Positions 1 through 9,500 of a stretch of DNA of 64,000 bases are shown here, in pieces. How positions within the stretch are numbered: position 1 is the first letter of the stretch; the number at the start of each line of letters is the position of its first letter. The translations under genes were made by a program, and so were the position numbers. The DNA comes from Denitratimonas sp037478135 (GTDB taxonomy: Bacteria; Pseudomonadota; Gammaproteobacteria; Xanthomonadales; Xanthomonadaceae): the NCBI RefSeq assembly GCF_037478135.1, contig NZ_JBBHDV010000006.1, forward strand, positions 62,001-126,000, given 5' to 3'. The notes under the pieces were generated by a model that worked only from the letters and a program-made list of their open reading frames with translations, ran no database searches and had not been told where the DNA came from.

Positions 1-1
1 C

Positions 2-979
2 CTGCTGATGATCGGCTTCAGCCTCGTGGCCGAAGGCCTGGGCTTCAAGATTCCGAAGGGATACCTGTACGCGGCGATCGCGTTCTCGATCCTGATCGAG
101 ATCTTCAATCAGTGGTCGCAGTACAACCGCACCAAGGCCGAACGCAAGCTGCCCCTGCGCCAGCGCACCGCCGATGCGGTGCTGCGCCTGCTTGGCTCGC
201 GCCCGGCGGAAGCCGGCAGCGAAGGCGAGCCGGCCAGCGACAGCACCGATGCCAGTGAAGAACCCGGTCTGGAAGCCGCCGAACACGACATGATCCGCAG
301 CGTGCTGACCCTAGCCGAACGCTCGGTCGCCAGCGTCATGACGGTGCGCCCGGACATCCAGTGGATCGACAGCCGGCGCGGGCTGGAAGACGCCACCGCA
401 CGCCTGATCAAATCCCCGCACACCCGCCTGCTGGTCTGCGATGGCGATCTGGACAACCTGCAGGGCGTGGTGCAAAGCCGCGATCTGCTTTCCGGCGTAC
501 TCTCCGGCAAGTCGCTGTCACTGGCCGAATACCTGCGCGAGCCGGTCACGCTGCCCGAATCCACCACCGCGCTGCAGGCGCTGGAAAGCATCCGCGAGCA
601 CCCGATCCCGCTGGCCGTGGTGGTCAACGAATACGGCGGTGTCGAAGGCCTGGTCACCGCCAACGACCTGCTGGCCGCGATCGCCGGCGATCTGGCCGAC
701 ACCCGCGATGCCGAATACGGCGCCGAGAAGCAGAAAGACGGCAGCTGGATCGTCGATGCCTCGATGTCGATGGAAGACCTGCAACGCGCCACCGACATCG
801 CGCTGGAACGCAACCCGGCCTATGTCACCGTTTCCGGCCTGTTCCTGCACCTGCTCGAACGCCTGCCGGAAGTCGGCGACAGCGTCCGTTCCGGCGACTG
901 GACTCTGGAAGTGCTCTCGCTTGAGCGCCGCCGCGTCGGGCTGGCACGCATGACCCCGGCCAGCGACGAACAGGAATGA
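2..979 (+). CDS. TerC-family membrane protein with CBS pair and CorC/HlyC domain (5' truncated by window edge)
   Basis: The reading frame is open from the first bases of the window, so the N-terminal part, including most TerC membrane helices, is missing. The visible part starts with two hydrophobic segments typical of the TerC C-terminus, ending in ILIEIFNQ. An acidic linker follows (about residues 70-95), then a CBS-domain pair (motifs such as SVMTVRPDI and VVVNEYGGVEGLVT), then a C-terminal CorC_HlyC domain (about 235-320). Proteins of this build (E. coli YoaE/YegH type) are inner-membrane proteins. TerC relatives are linked to metal ion export, and the CBS and CorC parts are thought to be regulatory. 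The specific substrate cannot be read from the sequence. It ends 94 bases before mutS on the same strand. Confidence 0.85.
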   Translation: MLMIGFSLVAEGLGFKIPKGYLYAAIAFSILIEIFNQWSQYNRTKAERKLPLRQRTADAVLRLLGSRPAEAGSEGEPASDSTDASEEPGLEAAEHDMIRSVLTLAERSVASVMTVRPDIQWIDSRRGLEDATARLIKSPHTRLLVCDGDLDNLQGVVQSRDLLSGVLSGKSLSLAEYLREPVTLPESTTALQALESIREHPIPLAVVVNEYGGVEGLVTANDLLAAIAGDLADTRDAEYGAEKQKDGSWIVDASMSMEDLQRATDIALERNPAYVTVSGLFLHLLERLPEVGDSVRSGDWTLEVLSLERRRVGLARMTPASDEQE

Positions 980-1073
980 TGCCGGGCCGCTGACACGCCG
1001 TCCGCTGCCGCCAGCACAGGGTGGGCCGGTTACCATGGCCGGTCCGGTTTCACCCACCCTTGCAGGAATCCCG

Positions 1074-3929
1074 ATGTCCAGGAACGCCGCCTCCCCGGCG
1101 AAGGCCGCCGAACACACGCCGCTGATGAAGCAGTTCTTCGCGGCCAAGGCCGAACATGCAGACGTGCTGCTGTTCTTCCGCATGGGCGATTTCTACGAGC
1201 TGTTCTACGACGATGCGCGCAAGGCCGCGCGGCTGCTGGATATCACCCTGACCCAGCGCGGCAGTTCCGGCGGCGCGCCGATCCCTATGGCCGGGGTGCC
1301 GGCGCATTCCTACGAAGGCTATCTGGCGCGGCTGGTGGCGCTGGGCGAATCGGTCGCCATCTGCGAACAGATCGGTGATCCGGCCCAGTCCAAGGGGCTG
1401 GTGGAACGCCGCGTGGTGCGTATCGTCACGCCCGGCACCGTCACCGACGAAGCCCTGCTGCACGAACGCCGCGACACCTTGCTGATGGCGGTCGCACCAG
1501 CCCGCGACGGCTTCGGGCTGGCCTGGGCTGATCTGGCTTCCGGACGTTTTCTGGTCAACGAAGTGGCCGACGAAGACGCCCTCGCGGCTGAACTGGCACG
1601 ACTGGAACCGGCCGAACTGCTGCTGCCGGACGAAGACGGCGCCCCGCACTGGCTCACCAGCCGCGATGGCGTGCGCCGCCGTGCGCCGTGGCTGTTCGAT
1701 GCCGACGCCTGCCGCCGCCAGCTGCTGCGCTTCTTTCAATTACACGATCTTTCCGGCTTCGGGCTGGAAGAGCGGCCACGCGCCACCGCCGCCGCCGGCG
1801 CGCTGCTGGCCTATGTCGAAGAAACCCAGAAGCAACGCCTGCCGCATCTGTCTTCTATCGCCTTCGAATCGGCCGACGACGGCATCGCGATGAACGCCGC
1901 CACGCGCCGCCATCTGGAACTGGATTCGCGCACCGACGGCAACCTGCGCCACACCCTGCTGGGCGTGGTCGATTCCAGCATCACGCCGATGGGCGGGCGC
2001 CTGCTGCGGCGCTGGCTGCACCGCCCACTGCGTGACCAGCGCGTACTGCGCGAACGCCACCACGCGGTGCAGACCCTGCTGGACAGCGGCCGCTTCGAAA
2101 GCCTGCGCGAACACTTCCGCGCCCTCGGCGATCTGGAACGCATCCTGGCCCGCGTCGCCCTGCGCTCGGCCCGCCCGCGCGACCTTTCCACACTGCGCGA
2201 TGGCCTTGCCGCATTGCCCGCGATCCGCACCCTGCTCGGCTCCCTCTCCCCTGCTGGCGGGGGGGGAGCAGGGCTTTCGAGCAGCGAAGCTGCGAGCCTG
2301 CGAGCGCCCGCCGACATGCAAGTCGGCGGGCCGGGCGCGAAGCGGGGTTGGGGTGAGGAGGCGAGCGCCGCAGGCGCGAGTGCTTCTTCCCAACAACATC
2401 AAAAGCCCCCCTCACCCCAACCCTCTCCCCCATCGGCGATGGGGGAGAGGGAGCAAAGCCCAGCTTTGATCGACTCCCCCCGCCTTTCCAGCCTCGCCGC
2501 GCAACTGGGCGAACACGACGCCAACGCCGACCTGCTCGCCCGCGCCGTGATGGCGCAGCCGCCGGTACTGCTGCGCGACGGCGGCGTCATCGCCGACGGC
2601 TTCGATGGGGAACTGGACGAACTGCGCCAGCTGGCCACCAACGCCGATCAATTCCTGATCGAACTTGAAGCCCGCGAACGCGCCGCCACCGGCATCCCGA
2701 ATCTGAAAGTCGGCTACAACCGCGTGCACGGCTACTTCATCGAGATCAGCAAGGGTCAGACCGACAAGGCCCCGGTGCATTACACCCGCCGCCAGACCCT
2801 GACCGGCGCCGAGCGCTACATCACCGAGGAGCTCAAAGGCTTCGAGGACAAGGTACTCAGCGCCCGCGAACGCGCCCTGTCACGCGAAAAACTGCTGTAC
2901 GAGGAACTGCTCGACGCACTCAACATCGAGCTGGAACCGCTCAAACGCTGCGCCGCCGCACTCAGCGAACTGGACGTGCTGTGCTGCTTTGCCGAACGCG
3001 CGCTGACGCTGGACTGGTCCCGCCCGGAACTCACCGAAGCACCCGGCATCAGCATCGAACGCGGCCGCCATCCGGTGGTGGAAGCGGTGCGCGAGGAACC
3101 CTTCGAACCGAACGACCTGCACCTCACACCCGAGCGCCGCATGCTCGTCATCACCGGCCCCAACATGGGCGGCAAGAGCACCTACATGCGCCAGAACGCG
3201 CTGATCGTGCTGCTGGCCCACATCGGCAGCTTCGTGCCGGCCGCCAGCGCACGTATCGGCCCGATCGACCGCATCCTGACCCGCATCGGCGCCGGTGACG
3301 ATCTGGCCAAGGGCCAATCCACCTTCATGGTGGAAATGAGCGAAACCAGCTACATCCTGCACCACGCCACCGCGCACTCACTGGTGCTGATGGACGAAAT
3401 CGGGCGCGGCACATCGACCTACGACGGCCTCGCGCTGGCCGAAGCCTGCGCCCGCCATCTGGCCCACCACAACCGCGCCTTCACCCTGTTCGCCACGCAT
3501 TATTTCGAACTGACCGCGCTCGCCGATGCCAACGCCGAAGGCCATCCCAGCGGCATCGCCAATGTGCATCTGGATGCGGTCGAACATGGCGACGCGCTGG
3601 TCTTCATGCACGCGGTCAAAGACGGCCCGGCCAACCGCAGCTTCGGCCTGCAGGTGGCGGCGCTCGCCGGCCTGCCGAAATCCGTGATCGCCCAGGCCCG
3701 CGTCACTCTGCAGCAACTGGAATCGGGTATGGCCGCCAACCTCGACAACCCGCCAGCCGCACCCGATTCCCCGACCAGCACCTCGCCGCAACCAGCCTCA
3801 CCGCAAATGGGTCTGTTCGCCCCACCCACCCCCTCGCCGGTGGAAGAACTGCTGCGTGGCATCGACCCGGATGCAATGAGCCCGCGTGATGCGCACGACC
3901 TGCTCTATCGGCTGAAAAAGATGATCTGA
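1074..3929 (+). CDS. mutS: DNA mismatch repair protein MutS with an in-frame insertion
   Basis: MutS binds mismatched base pairs and recruits MutL. The N-terminal mismatch-binding domain has the FFRMGDFYELF signature, with the Phe and Glu that probe the mismatch. The C-terminal ATPase has Walker A TGPNMGGKSTYMRQ, a Walker B with DEIGRGTSTYDG, and the FATHYFEL segment. I chose ATG 1074 (MSRNAASP) because AGGAA lies just upstream and the family starts here; an in-frame ATG at 1035 would only add 13 unconserved residues. At 951 residues it is about 95 longer than usual (roughly 855). Most of the excess is a Gly/Ser/Pro-rich block encoded by about 2244-2466, between LPAIRTLLGSL and DSPRLSSLAAQLGEHD in the lever domain. 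That block is a copy of a dispersed palindromic element. A Pro/Thr-rich linker also precedes the C-terminal tail. Confidence 0.97.
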   Translation: MSRNAASPAKAAEHTPLMKQFFAAKAEHADVLLFFRMGDFYELFYDDARKAARLLDITLTQRGSSGGAPIPMAGVPAHSYEGYLARLVALGESVAICEQIGDPAQSKGLVERRVVRIVTPGTVTDEALLHERRDTLLMAVAPARDGFGLAWADLASGRFLVNEVADEDALAAELARLEPAELLLPDEDGAPHWLTSRDGVRRRAPWLFDADACRRQLLRFFQLHDLSGFGLEERPRATAAAGALLAYVEETQKQRLPHLSSIAFESADDGIAMNAATRRHLELDSRTDGNLRHTLLGVVDSSITPMGGRLLRRWLHRPLRDQRVLRERHHAVQTLLDSGRFESLREHFRALGDLERILARVALRSARPRDLSTLRDGLAALPAIRTLLGSLSPAGGGGAGLSSSEAASLRAPADMQVGGPGAKRGWGEEASAAGASASSQQHQKPPSPQPSPPSAMGEREQSPALIDSPRLSSLAAQLGEHDANADLLARAVMAQPPVLLRDGGVIADGFDGELDELRQLATNADQFLIELEARERAATGIPNLKVGYNRVHGYFIEISKGQTDKAPVHYTRRQTLTGAERYITEELKGFEDKVLSARERALSREKLLYEELLDALNIELEPLKRCAAALSELDVLCCFAERALTLDWSRPELTEAPGISIERGRHPVVEAVREEPFEPNDLHLTPERRMLVITGPNMGGKSTYMRQNALIVLLAHIGSFVPAASARIGPIDRILTRIGAGDDLAKGQSTFMVEMSETSYILHHATAHSLVLMDEIGRGTSTYDGLALAEACARHLAHHNRAFTLFATHYFELTALADANAEGHPSGIANVHLDAVEHGDALVFMHAVKDGPANRSFGLQVAALAGLPKSVIAQARVTLQQLESGMAANLDNPPAAPDSPTSTSPQPASPQMGLFAPPTPSPVEELLRGIDPDAMSPRDAHDLLYRLKKMI
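2244..2466 (+). repeat. Dispersed palindromic element, copy 1, inside mutS
   Basis: The segment holds several hairpins: CCCGCCGAC at 2307-2315 pairs with 2322-2330, and 2421-2434 pairs perfectly over 14 bases with 2438-2451 (CCTCTCCCCCATC type). It also carries GAGCGCC, three variable bases, then GGCGCGAGTGCTT at 2363-2385. The same 20 fixed bases occur at 37619-37641 and, inverted, at 61633-61655, each time flanked by CCCTCTCCCC/GGGGAGAGGG palindromes. Here the element is read in frame as about 74 residues without creating a stop. The boundaries are estimated from where MutS family sequence stops and resumes. Confidence 0.8.
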
Positions 3930-4527
3930 GCGTCTCTCAATCGTCTGCCTCGCCCCCGTGACACGGCATGAGGCCACGCCGGGGCCAGCACTGCACCGCC
4001 AGACGGCGTTGTGACGAAGCATTCGTCCCGGCGGTGCACAACCGATGTGCCAGCAAGCCACCCTTCGCGCCTGAAGAACCTGCATGAAGGAACCGCCAAA
4101 CTGAAATTTGATGTGCTCAAATTTCAAGTTGTTGGCCAGATTGCAATTCACACCTCACCTGACCTGGCATCGATGGGGCTCTTTGAACTGGATCACGCCC
4201 ATCAACACGATTCCGCAGTGATCCTGCAGCGGTATCCGGGAGACTGATCCATCGCCCTCCACCAGTGCGATTTCCTCCAGCGTCAGCTCGTGGCGCTCGT
4301 GCGCCAGATGCAGCCATCCGGTGGGAATTGATCGCCTGCGTGGGCCGAATGCTCCGAGCTCCGTCGACGAGTCTGGACAGCTCCCGACCATCGAAGCGCA
4401 GAGGCGCTTCCTGTTCGCGTGTATATTCAGTTGCACGCAGTTCGCCACTGGAATCCCATCGGGCACGATCGCGTCACAGCGCGCTTGCCTTCGCATCAGC
4501 CACGGCATCCACCCATCGGAGATACCC
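3930..4527. other. 598-base gap without an intact gene
   Basis: Between mutS and the next secreted-protein gene. The first 220 bases show no coding signal or strong hairpin. The second half contains a possible decayed minus-strand reading frame, listed separately. The stretch is visibly less GC-rich than its surroundings around 4080-4150 (for example AAATTTGATGTGCTCAAATT). Confidence 0.5.
4155..4473 (-). pseudogene. Possible decayed, frameshifted coding remnant (unknown family)
   Basis: Two minus-strand frames together read like protein. From 4473 down to about 4318 one frame gives a hydrophilic sequence containing RFDGRELSRLVDGARS. Near 4318 protein-like sequence moves to another frame, giving HERHELTLEEIALVEGDGSV and continuing to a TGA at 4155-4157. 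No start codon with a ribosome site precedes the first part. A one-base frameshift in an old gene would explain this, but chance is possible in GC-rich DNA. I recognise no family. Confidence 0.25.
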
Positions 4528-5493
4528 ATGACACGTTTCGCGATCAGCTTCGTTCTGCTGCATCTGGCTTCTTTTACCCATGCAGGGATGCTGGACTGTG
4601 GCGGGCTGGCCAACAGCGCCGACAGTGCACCGGACGGCTACGCCGAGCAATGCCTGAACGCGGCCGAGCCGCCGGCGCACGCTGCCGCGACACGCGCCTT
4701 GGGTGCACCCGGGAACATCGCCTATACGCTTGATATGCGTGGACAAGCCCCGCGGCCGGCCAACACTCTGTACAGCTTCACCCTTTCGGATTTCTCCACC
4801 CAGACGCCCATCGGCCAGACCCAGCAGCCTTCGTTGTTCGCACTCGATTTCAGTGCCGATGCAACCACTCTCTACGGCATCAGCGGGTCCGCCGCCGACA
4901 TCAACCCTTCCACACTGTTCACCATCGACCCCACCACAGGGGCCGCGACGATCGTGGCCGGGTTATCGGGGCTGGCCGCAGGCGATAGCGCCACGGGCCT
5001 GAGCATCGACCCCATCACCGACGTGGCGTACTTCTCCGCCGCCGGCGGCTCGCCTGCCACCTCTCGCCTGTACACGCTGGATCTGACGACCGGCGCGCTG
5101 ACCCTGATCGGTCAGATGACAGCACCCACCGACGCGACCGGCACCCTCTTCATCGACATCGCCATCAGCTGCCAGGGTCGGATGTACGGGCACAACATCT
5201 CTGATGACGCGCTCTACTCGATCGACGTCGCGACCGGAGCCGGCACGCAGATCGGCGTGCACGGCCTGGCCGCGAACTTTGCGCAGGGCATGGACTTCGA
5301 CCACACCGATGACACGCTCTACGCCTTCATCTATACCGGCTCGGGTACCAACCAGTTCGGCACCTTCGATCTCGACACCGGCGCCTTTACGCCACTGGTT
5401 CAGAACAACCCGCTGGGAGAGTTCGAAGGCGCCATCCCCAGTCACTGCCTATCCGATGATGTATTTGCCGATGGATTCGAGTCGCCCCTGTAA
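4528..5493 (+). CDS. Secreted beta-propeller-like protein with FADGFE-type C-terminal tail
   Basis: A 321-residue protein with a signal peptide (MTRFAISFVLLHLASFTHAG) and at least four units of the form LYxIDxxTGAxTxIGxxG, as in DUF4394-like or other propeller-type extracellular proteins. ATG 4528 follows a GGAG (4518-4521) and directly starts the signal peptide; the frame is open further upstream, but that part does not look coding. The mature protein has few cysteines and should be exported. The last residues, DDVFADGFESPL, match a short tail that I recall from many secreted proteins of Xanthomonadales; whether it is a sorting signal is not known to me. Function unknown. A strong stem-loop lies 42 bases past the stop. 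Confidence 0.75.
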   Translation: MTRFAISFVLLHLASFTHAGMLDCGGLANSADSAPDGYAEQCLNAAEPPAHAAATRALGAPGNIAYTLDMRGQAPRPANTLYSFTLSDFSTQTPIGQTQQPSLFALDFSADATTLYGISGSAADINPSTLFTIDPTTGAATIVAGLSGLAAGDSATGLSIDPITDVAYFSAAGGSPATSRLYTLDLTTGALTLIGQMTAPTDATGTLFIDIAISCQGRMYGHNISDDALYSIDVATGAGTQIGVHGLAANFAQGMDFDHTDDTLYAFIYTGSGTNQFGTFDLDTGAFTPLVQNNPLGEFEGAIPSHCLSDDVFADGFESPL

Positions 5494-5817
5494 TCCCGAC
5501 CGTAGCCGAATGCTCCTCCCGGGACGCGGAAACGGCGCAAGCCCATCATCGCTGGGGCTTGCGCCCGTGTCGGCAGCACGGCTGGCTGCTGTGAAGTTAC
5601 GCGACGTGCTCCCTTGGGTTCCGGATGGTCTGGCTCCGATGCGTCTCTGGCAGCTGAATGACTGCGAGCCTCACGGTGCCGATGTGATCTGAGCGTGGTG
5701 TTCGCGGGGGAATGGCATCACGTTTCGACTGTGCCGGTTCAAGCCCCCCCTCTTGCGCCAAGCCGGCCTTCAGGCCCCCGTGACCGCCTCACCGGAACGG
5801 TGGAAAGGTCATGGGCC
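5494..5817. other. 324-base gap between convergent genes
   Basis: Contains the stem-loop at 5535-5564. The remainder (5565-5817) shows no gene, repeat or regulatory site that I can support. Confidence 0.5.
5535..5564 (+). terminator. Stem-loop, probable terminator of the secreted-protein gene
   Basis: GCGCAAGCCC (5535-5544) pairs perfectly with GGGCTTGCGC (5555-5564) around a 10-base loop. There is no T-run, so it may act with Rho or as a 3' stabiliser. Confidence 0.5.
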
Positions 5818-6432
5818 TCACTGCTTCCGCGCTGCAATCAGCCTATCGTCTCGCGCCCGCGCTGCCTGCGCGGCCGGGCGTTCGCGGTGGTGGGCGCAGT
5901 AGGTTTCAAATGCGGGTAGGCGGTCGAGCATGCCGAACTGCATGTAGAAATCCAGATACGCGGTCATGTAGAGGTCGGCGGCGGTGAAGTGGTCGCCGGC
6001 GAGGAAGGTCTTGCCGGTGACGGCCTGTTCCAGCACGCGCACGACATCGCCTTCGGCGCCGTAGCCGGCAGCGGTGGGCGAGGCCAGGGTACCGGCCTGT
6101 TTGGCGGTGAGCCAGGATTCCAGCGGGCCGGCCAGGAACAGCAGCCAGCGGTAGTATGGGCCGCGCTCTTGGCTGCCTGGTGCAGGCGCGAGGCGCTTTT
6201 CCGGCACCAGATCGGCCAGGTACAGGCCGATGGCAACGCTTTCGGTGATGACGGCGTCGCCGTGGCGCAGTGCCGGCACCTTGCCCATCGGGTTGATCGC
6301 CAGATACTCGGGCGACTTGATCGTACTTCCGTACTCCAGCAGCACGTCTTCGTAAGGAAGGCCGGTTTCTTCCAGCATCCAGCGTGCGATGCGACCGCGC
6401 GACATGGGGTGGGTGTAGAAGGTCAGGGACAT
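5818..6432 (-). CDS. Glutathione S-transferase family protein
   Basis: A 204-residue cytosolic GST. The N-terminal thioredoxin-like domain (about 1-80) opens with LTFYTHPMSRGRIARWML and has the cis-proline region NPMGKVPAL and the glutathione-contact motif TESVAI. The all-helical C-terminal domain (about 90-204) contains FLAGDHFTAADLYM, the usual N-capping motif. I start at ATG 6432 because MSLTFYTHP is where the family begins; upstream in-frame sequence is low complexity. The substrate is unknown. It is divergent from the hybrid two-component gene (166-base gap), so shared regulation is possible but unproven. Confidence 0.9.
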   Translation of the reverse strand: MSLTFYTHPMSRGRIARWMLEETGLPYEDVLLEYGSTIKSPEYLAINPMGKVPALRHGDAVITESVAIGLYLADLVPEKRLAPAPGSQERGPYYRWLLFLAGPLESWLTAKQAGTLASPTAAGYGAEGDVVRVLEQAVTGKTFLAGDHFTAADLYMTAYLDFYMQFGMLDRLPAFETYCAHHRERPAAQAARARDDRLIAARKQ

Positions 6433-6598
6433 GGGGCGCACTCCGCTCAAGGATGATCCAGTATGCGCGCCGATCGCGCCTGCGACGCGTGCGGATGGCA
6501 CTTCCGTCTTTACCCGAAGGCGCAATCGCTCCATGCTCCGGCACCACACGCCGTGTGCGTGTCCTTCCTTTCCACGCCAGCGAGGTTGTGCGCTGCCC

Positions 6599-9500
6599 AT
6601 GCGCTGTTTTCGTCCTTCCTTCGTATCGACCCTGGCGTTTTTGCTGGCGGGGTTGACGGTGGCTTGGGAAGCGCGGGCTGGCGAATCCGAGCCGCGCTGG
6701 GTGTCGCACCATTACGGTTCGGTCGATGGTTTGCCGGTGGGCAGCGCCAGTTCGGCGCGGGTGGATGTCGATGGTTTCTTGTGGCTGGCCACGCATGACG
6801 GGCTGGCGCGGTTCGATGGGCAGCGGTTCGATGTGCACGATTCAATGCGATTCCCGGCGATGTCGGGCAATCGCGTTCTGTCGATCCACAAGGATGATGA
6901 GGGGCGCCTGTTCGCGCACACCTCACATGGCGACTGGCTGTCGATCCGTTCGGGCCGGATCGAGCGTGCGCCGATGGGAATCGACGCCGCGCCTGCGGTG
7001 CTGCATGTCGATCCGGCCAGCCTTTGCCTGACCACGCATCAGGCATTGCATTGCCCGGATGGCGAAGGCGCCTTCCCGCCACGGCTGACGCTGCCTGCAA
7101 AAACGGTTCCGGGTCTGGCCTTGCCCGGACACAACGATGTGGTCTGGCTGCTTGCGATGAACGGCGACATCTGGAGGCACGACGGCAACCAGTGGTGGCG
7201 CACCTGGCAGGCGCTCGGCGATGCGACCCGCATCGCGCGCAACAGCCCCGCGCTGGTAGCCGAGGATGGTGCGCTGTGGGCCACCACCGCGCAGGGGCGG
7301 CTGCTGCGGGTTGCGCCACAGGGCGAAGTGACGATCTGGAACGGGGCCGACGATCCGCAACTGACACTGCAGATCCGCGAGGATCGCCAGGGCCAGATCT
7401 GGATCGGTGCGGTCCAGGGCCTGTTCCGGCTCGTCAACGGCCAACCGCAGCAGCTGCCCATTTCCGCGGCCCAAACCAATGAACAGCCCGGCCGGGCCTC
7501 GGACGCGATGCATGCGCATCTGAGCTGGCAGGCGCCGGACGATGCGCTGTGGCTGCGGGCCGGCGCGCAGCTGTGGCGTTTCGAGGCCGACGAGGTGGTG
7601 GATACGCATCGCCGGGCACCGCTGCTCACCAGTCGCGGGCAGATCCTGGACCTGCTGTTCGAGGCCGATGGCACCACCTGGGTGATGACCTTGCGCGATG
7701 GCATCCACCGCCTCAACCGTGCGCGGGTGGAACTGCTGGATACGCGAGCCGGCCTGGGCGACGGCAACATCTACGGCGTCAGCCGCGATCGCGACGGCAG
7801 GATGTGGCTGGGCACGCTTGGCGACGGTCTGAAATCCGTCGCGGCCGATGGGCAGCTTCACGTATATGGGCGCGCGGACGGCCTGCCGGGCGAGAATCCG
7901 TGGCTGGTCGCGACCGCGCCGGATGGCGGGATCTATGCTGGCACCTACGCCCCCGGCCTGTGGCACCGCGCGCCCGGTGCCAGCCGCTTCGAGCCGGTGG
8001 CGCTGCCGGATGAATTGCAGGGCGAACAGATCCTGGCGGTGGTGTTCGACCATGAGCAGCGCATGTGGCTGGGCAGCAGCGCCGGCGCCTGGCTCAGTAC
8101 GGAACACGGATGGCAACGGCAATGGCCGCAGGTACCGCGCCGCGCGCGGGTCAGTGCGTTGGCCTTTTCCGGCGATGGCGAGGTCTGGTTCGGTGGCAGC
8201 GAAGGCGTCTGGCGCCGGCACGGCGACCACGGCCACGCGGTGGCGGCGGAGTTGCTGGCGCAGACCTCGGTGCGCGATCTGTTCCGCAGTTCCGACGGCG
8301 CGCTGTGGGTCAGCACCGATGGCCGTGGGCTGGTGCGCATCGCCGGCGATGATCCGCACGGTCACAAGGCGATCCGCCTGGGCCGCGCCCAGGGGCTGCC
8401 TTCCAACAGCCCGCACGCGGTGCGCGAGGATGCCAACGGCCATGTCTGGGTCAACAGCAACCAGGGCATCTTCCGTATCGCACGCAACAATCTGCACGCG
8501 CATCTGGCCGATGCCGGCCAGCGCCTGTCGCCGCTGGTGCTGGGGCTGGCCGATGGCCTGACCGAACTGGAAGGCAATGGCGGCGTGCAACCGGCCGGTG
8601 ATTTCGATGCACATGGCCGGCTCTGGTTTCCCTCGCAGCGCGGCGTGGTGCGTTTTGATCCTCTCGCGATGCCGCTGCGCGAACAGCCGCCGCGCGCCGT
8701 CATCGATGCGCTGGAAAGCGATGGCCAGCCCTTGCTGTTCCCGACTTCCGGCAACACCCTGCCGCCGGGCGTGCGCAGCCTGCTGATCCGCTATGGCGCA
8801 GCCGATCTGCACGCCGGTGCGCAGGTGCGTTTCCGATACCGCCTGCTGCCGCAGGATCGTGGCTGGACCGACGCGCTGAATGGCCGCGCCACGGGTTACG
8901 CCAGCCTGGCGCCGGGCGAATACCGTTTCGAACTGCTGGCCGGCAACAGCGACGGCATCTGGGCCACCACCCCCACCGCGTTCGATTTCCAGGTGCCGCC
9001 GCTGTGGCATGAAACCGGCGGCTTCCGCCTGCTGCTGGCACTGTCGCTGCTCGCCTTGCTGCTGGCTGCGGTGTGGCTGCGGCTGCGCGGCCTGCGCCTG
9101 CGTGCCGCCGAACTGGACCGCGAAGTGGCGCAACGCACCGGGGAACTGCGCACCGAAAAAAGCCGGGTCGAAACCGCGCTGGCCGATCTCTCCCAGGCCC
9201 ATGCCGAACTGGCCCGGACCCATGCCCAGATCGAGGACCGCAACCTGCAACTGGCCGAACAGGCGCGCCGCCTCGAAGCCTTGGACCACTTCCGCAGCCG
9301 CGTGCTGGCCGATGTCAGCCACGAACTGCGCACCCCGGTGATGCTGGTTTCGCTGCCGCTGCGTGAACTCCAGGCGCAGGCCGGCGCGCTGGACGAAACC
9401 GGACGCCGCCGGCTGCAACTGTCGCTGACCCAGCTGGACCGCCTTGGCGGCCTGGTCGAACAACTGGTCGGGCTGGTGCAAGCTGAATCCGGCCAACTGC

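Noticed and set aside
1035..1073. ATG 1035 as the mutS start
   Set aside because: It adds 13 unconserved residues and lacks a ribosome site; ATG 1074 has AGGAA upstream.
4321..4527. An N-terminal extension of the secreted propeller-like protein
   Set aside because: The upstream in-frame part does not look like protein, and ATG 4528 directly begins a signal peptide.
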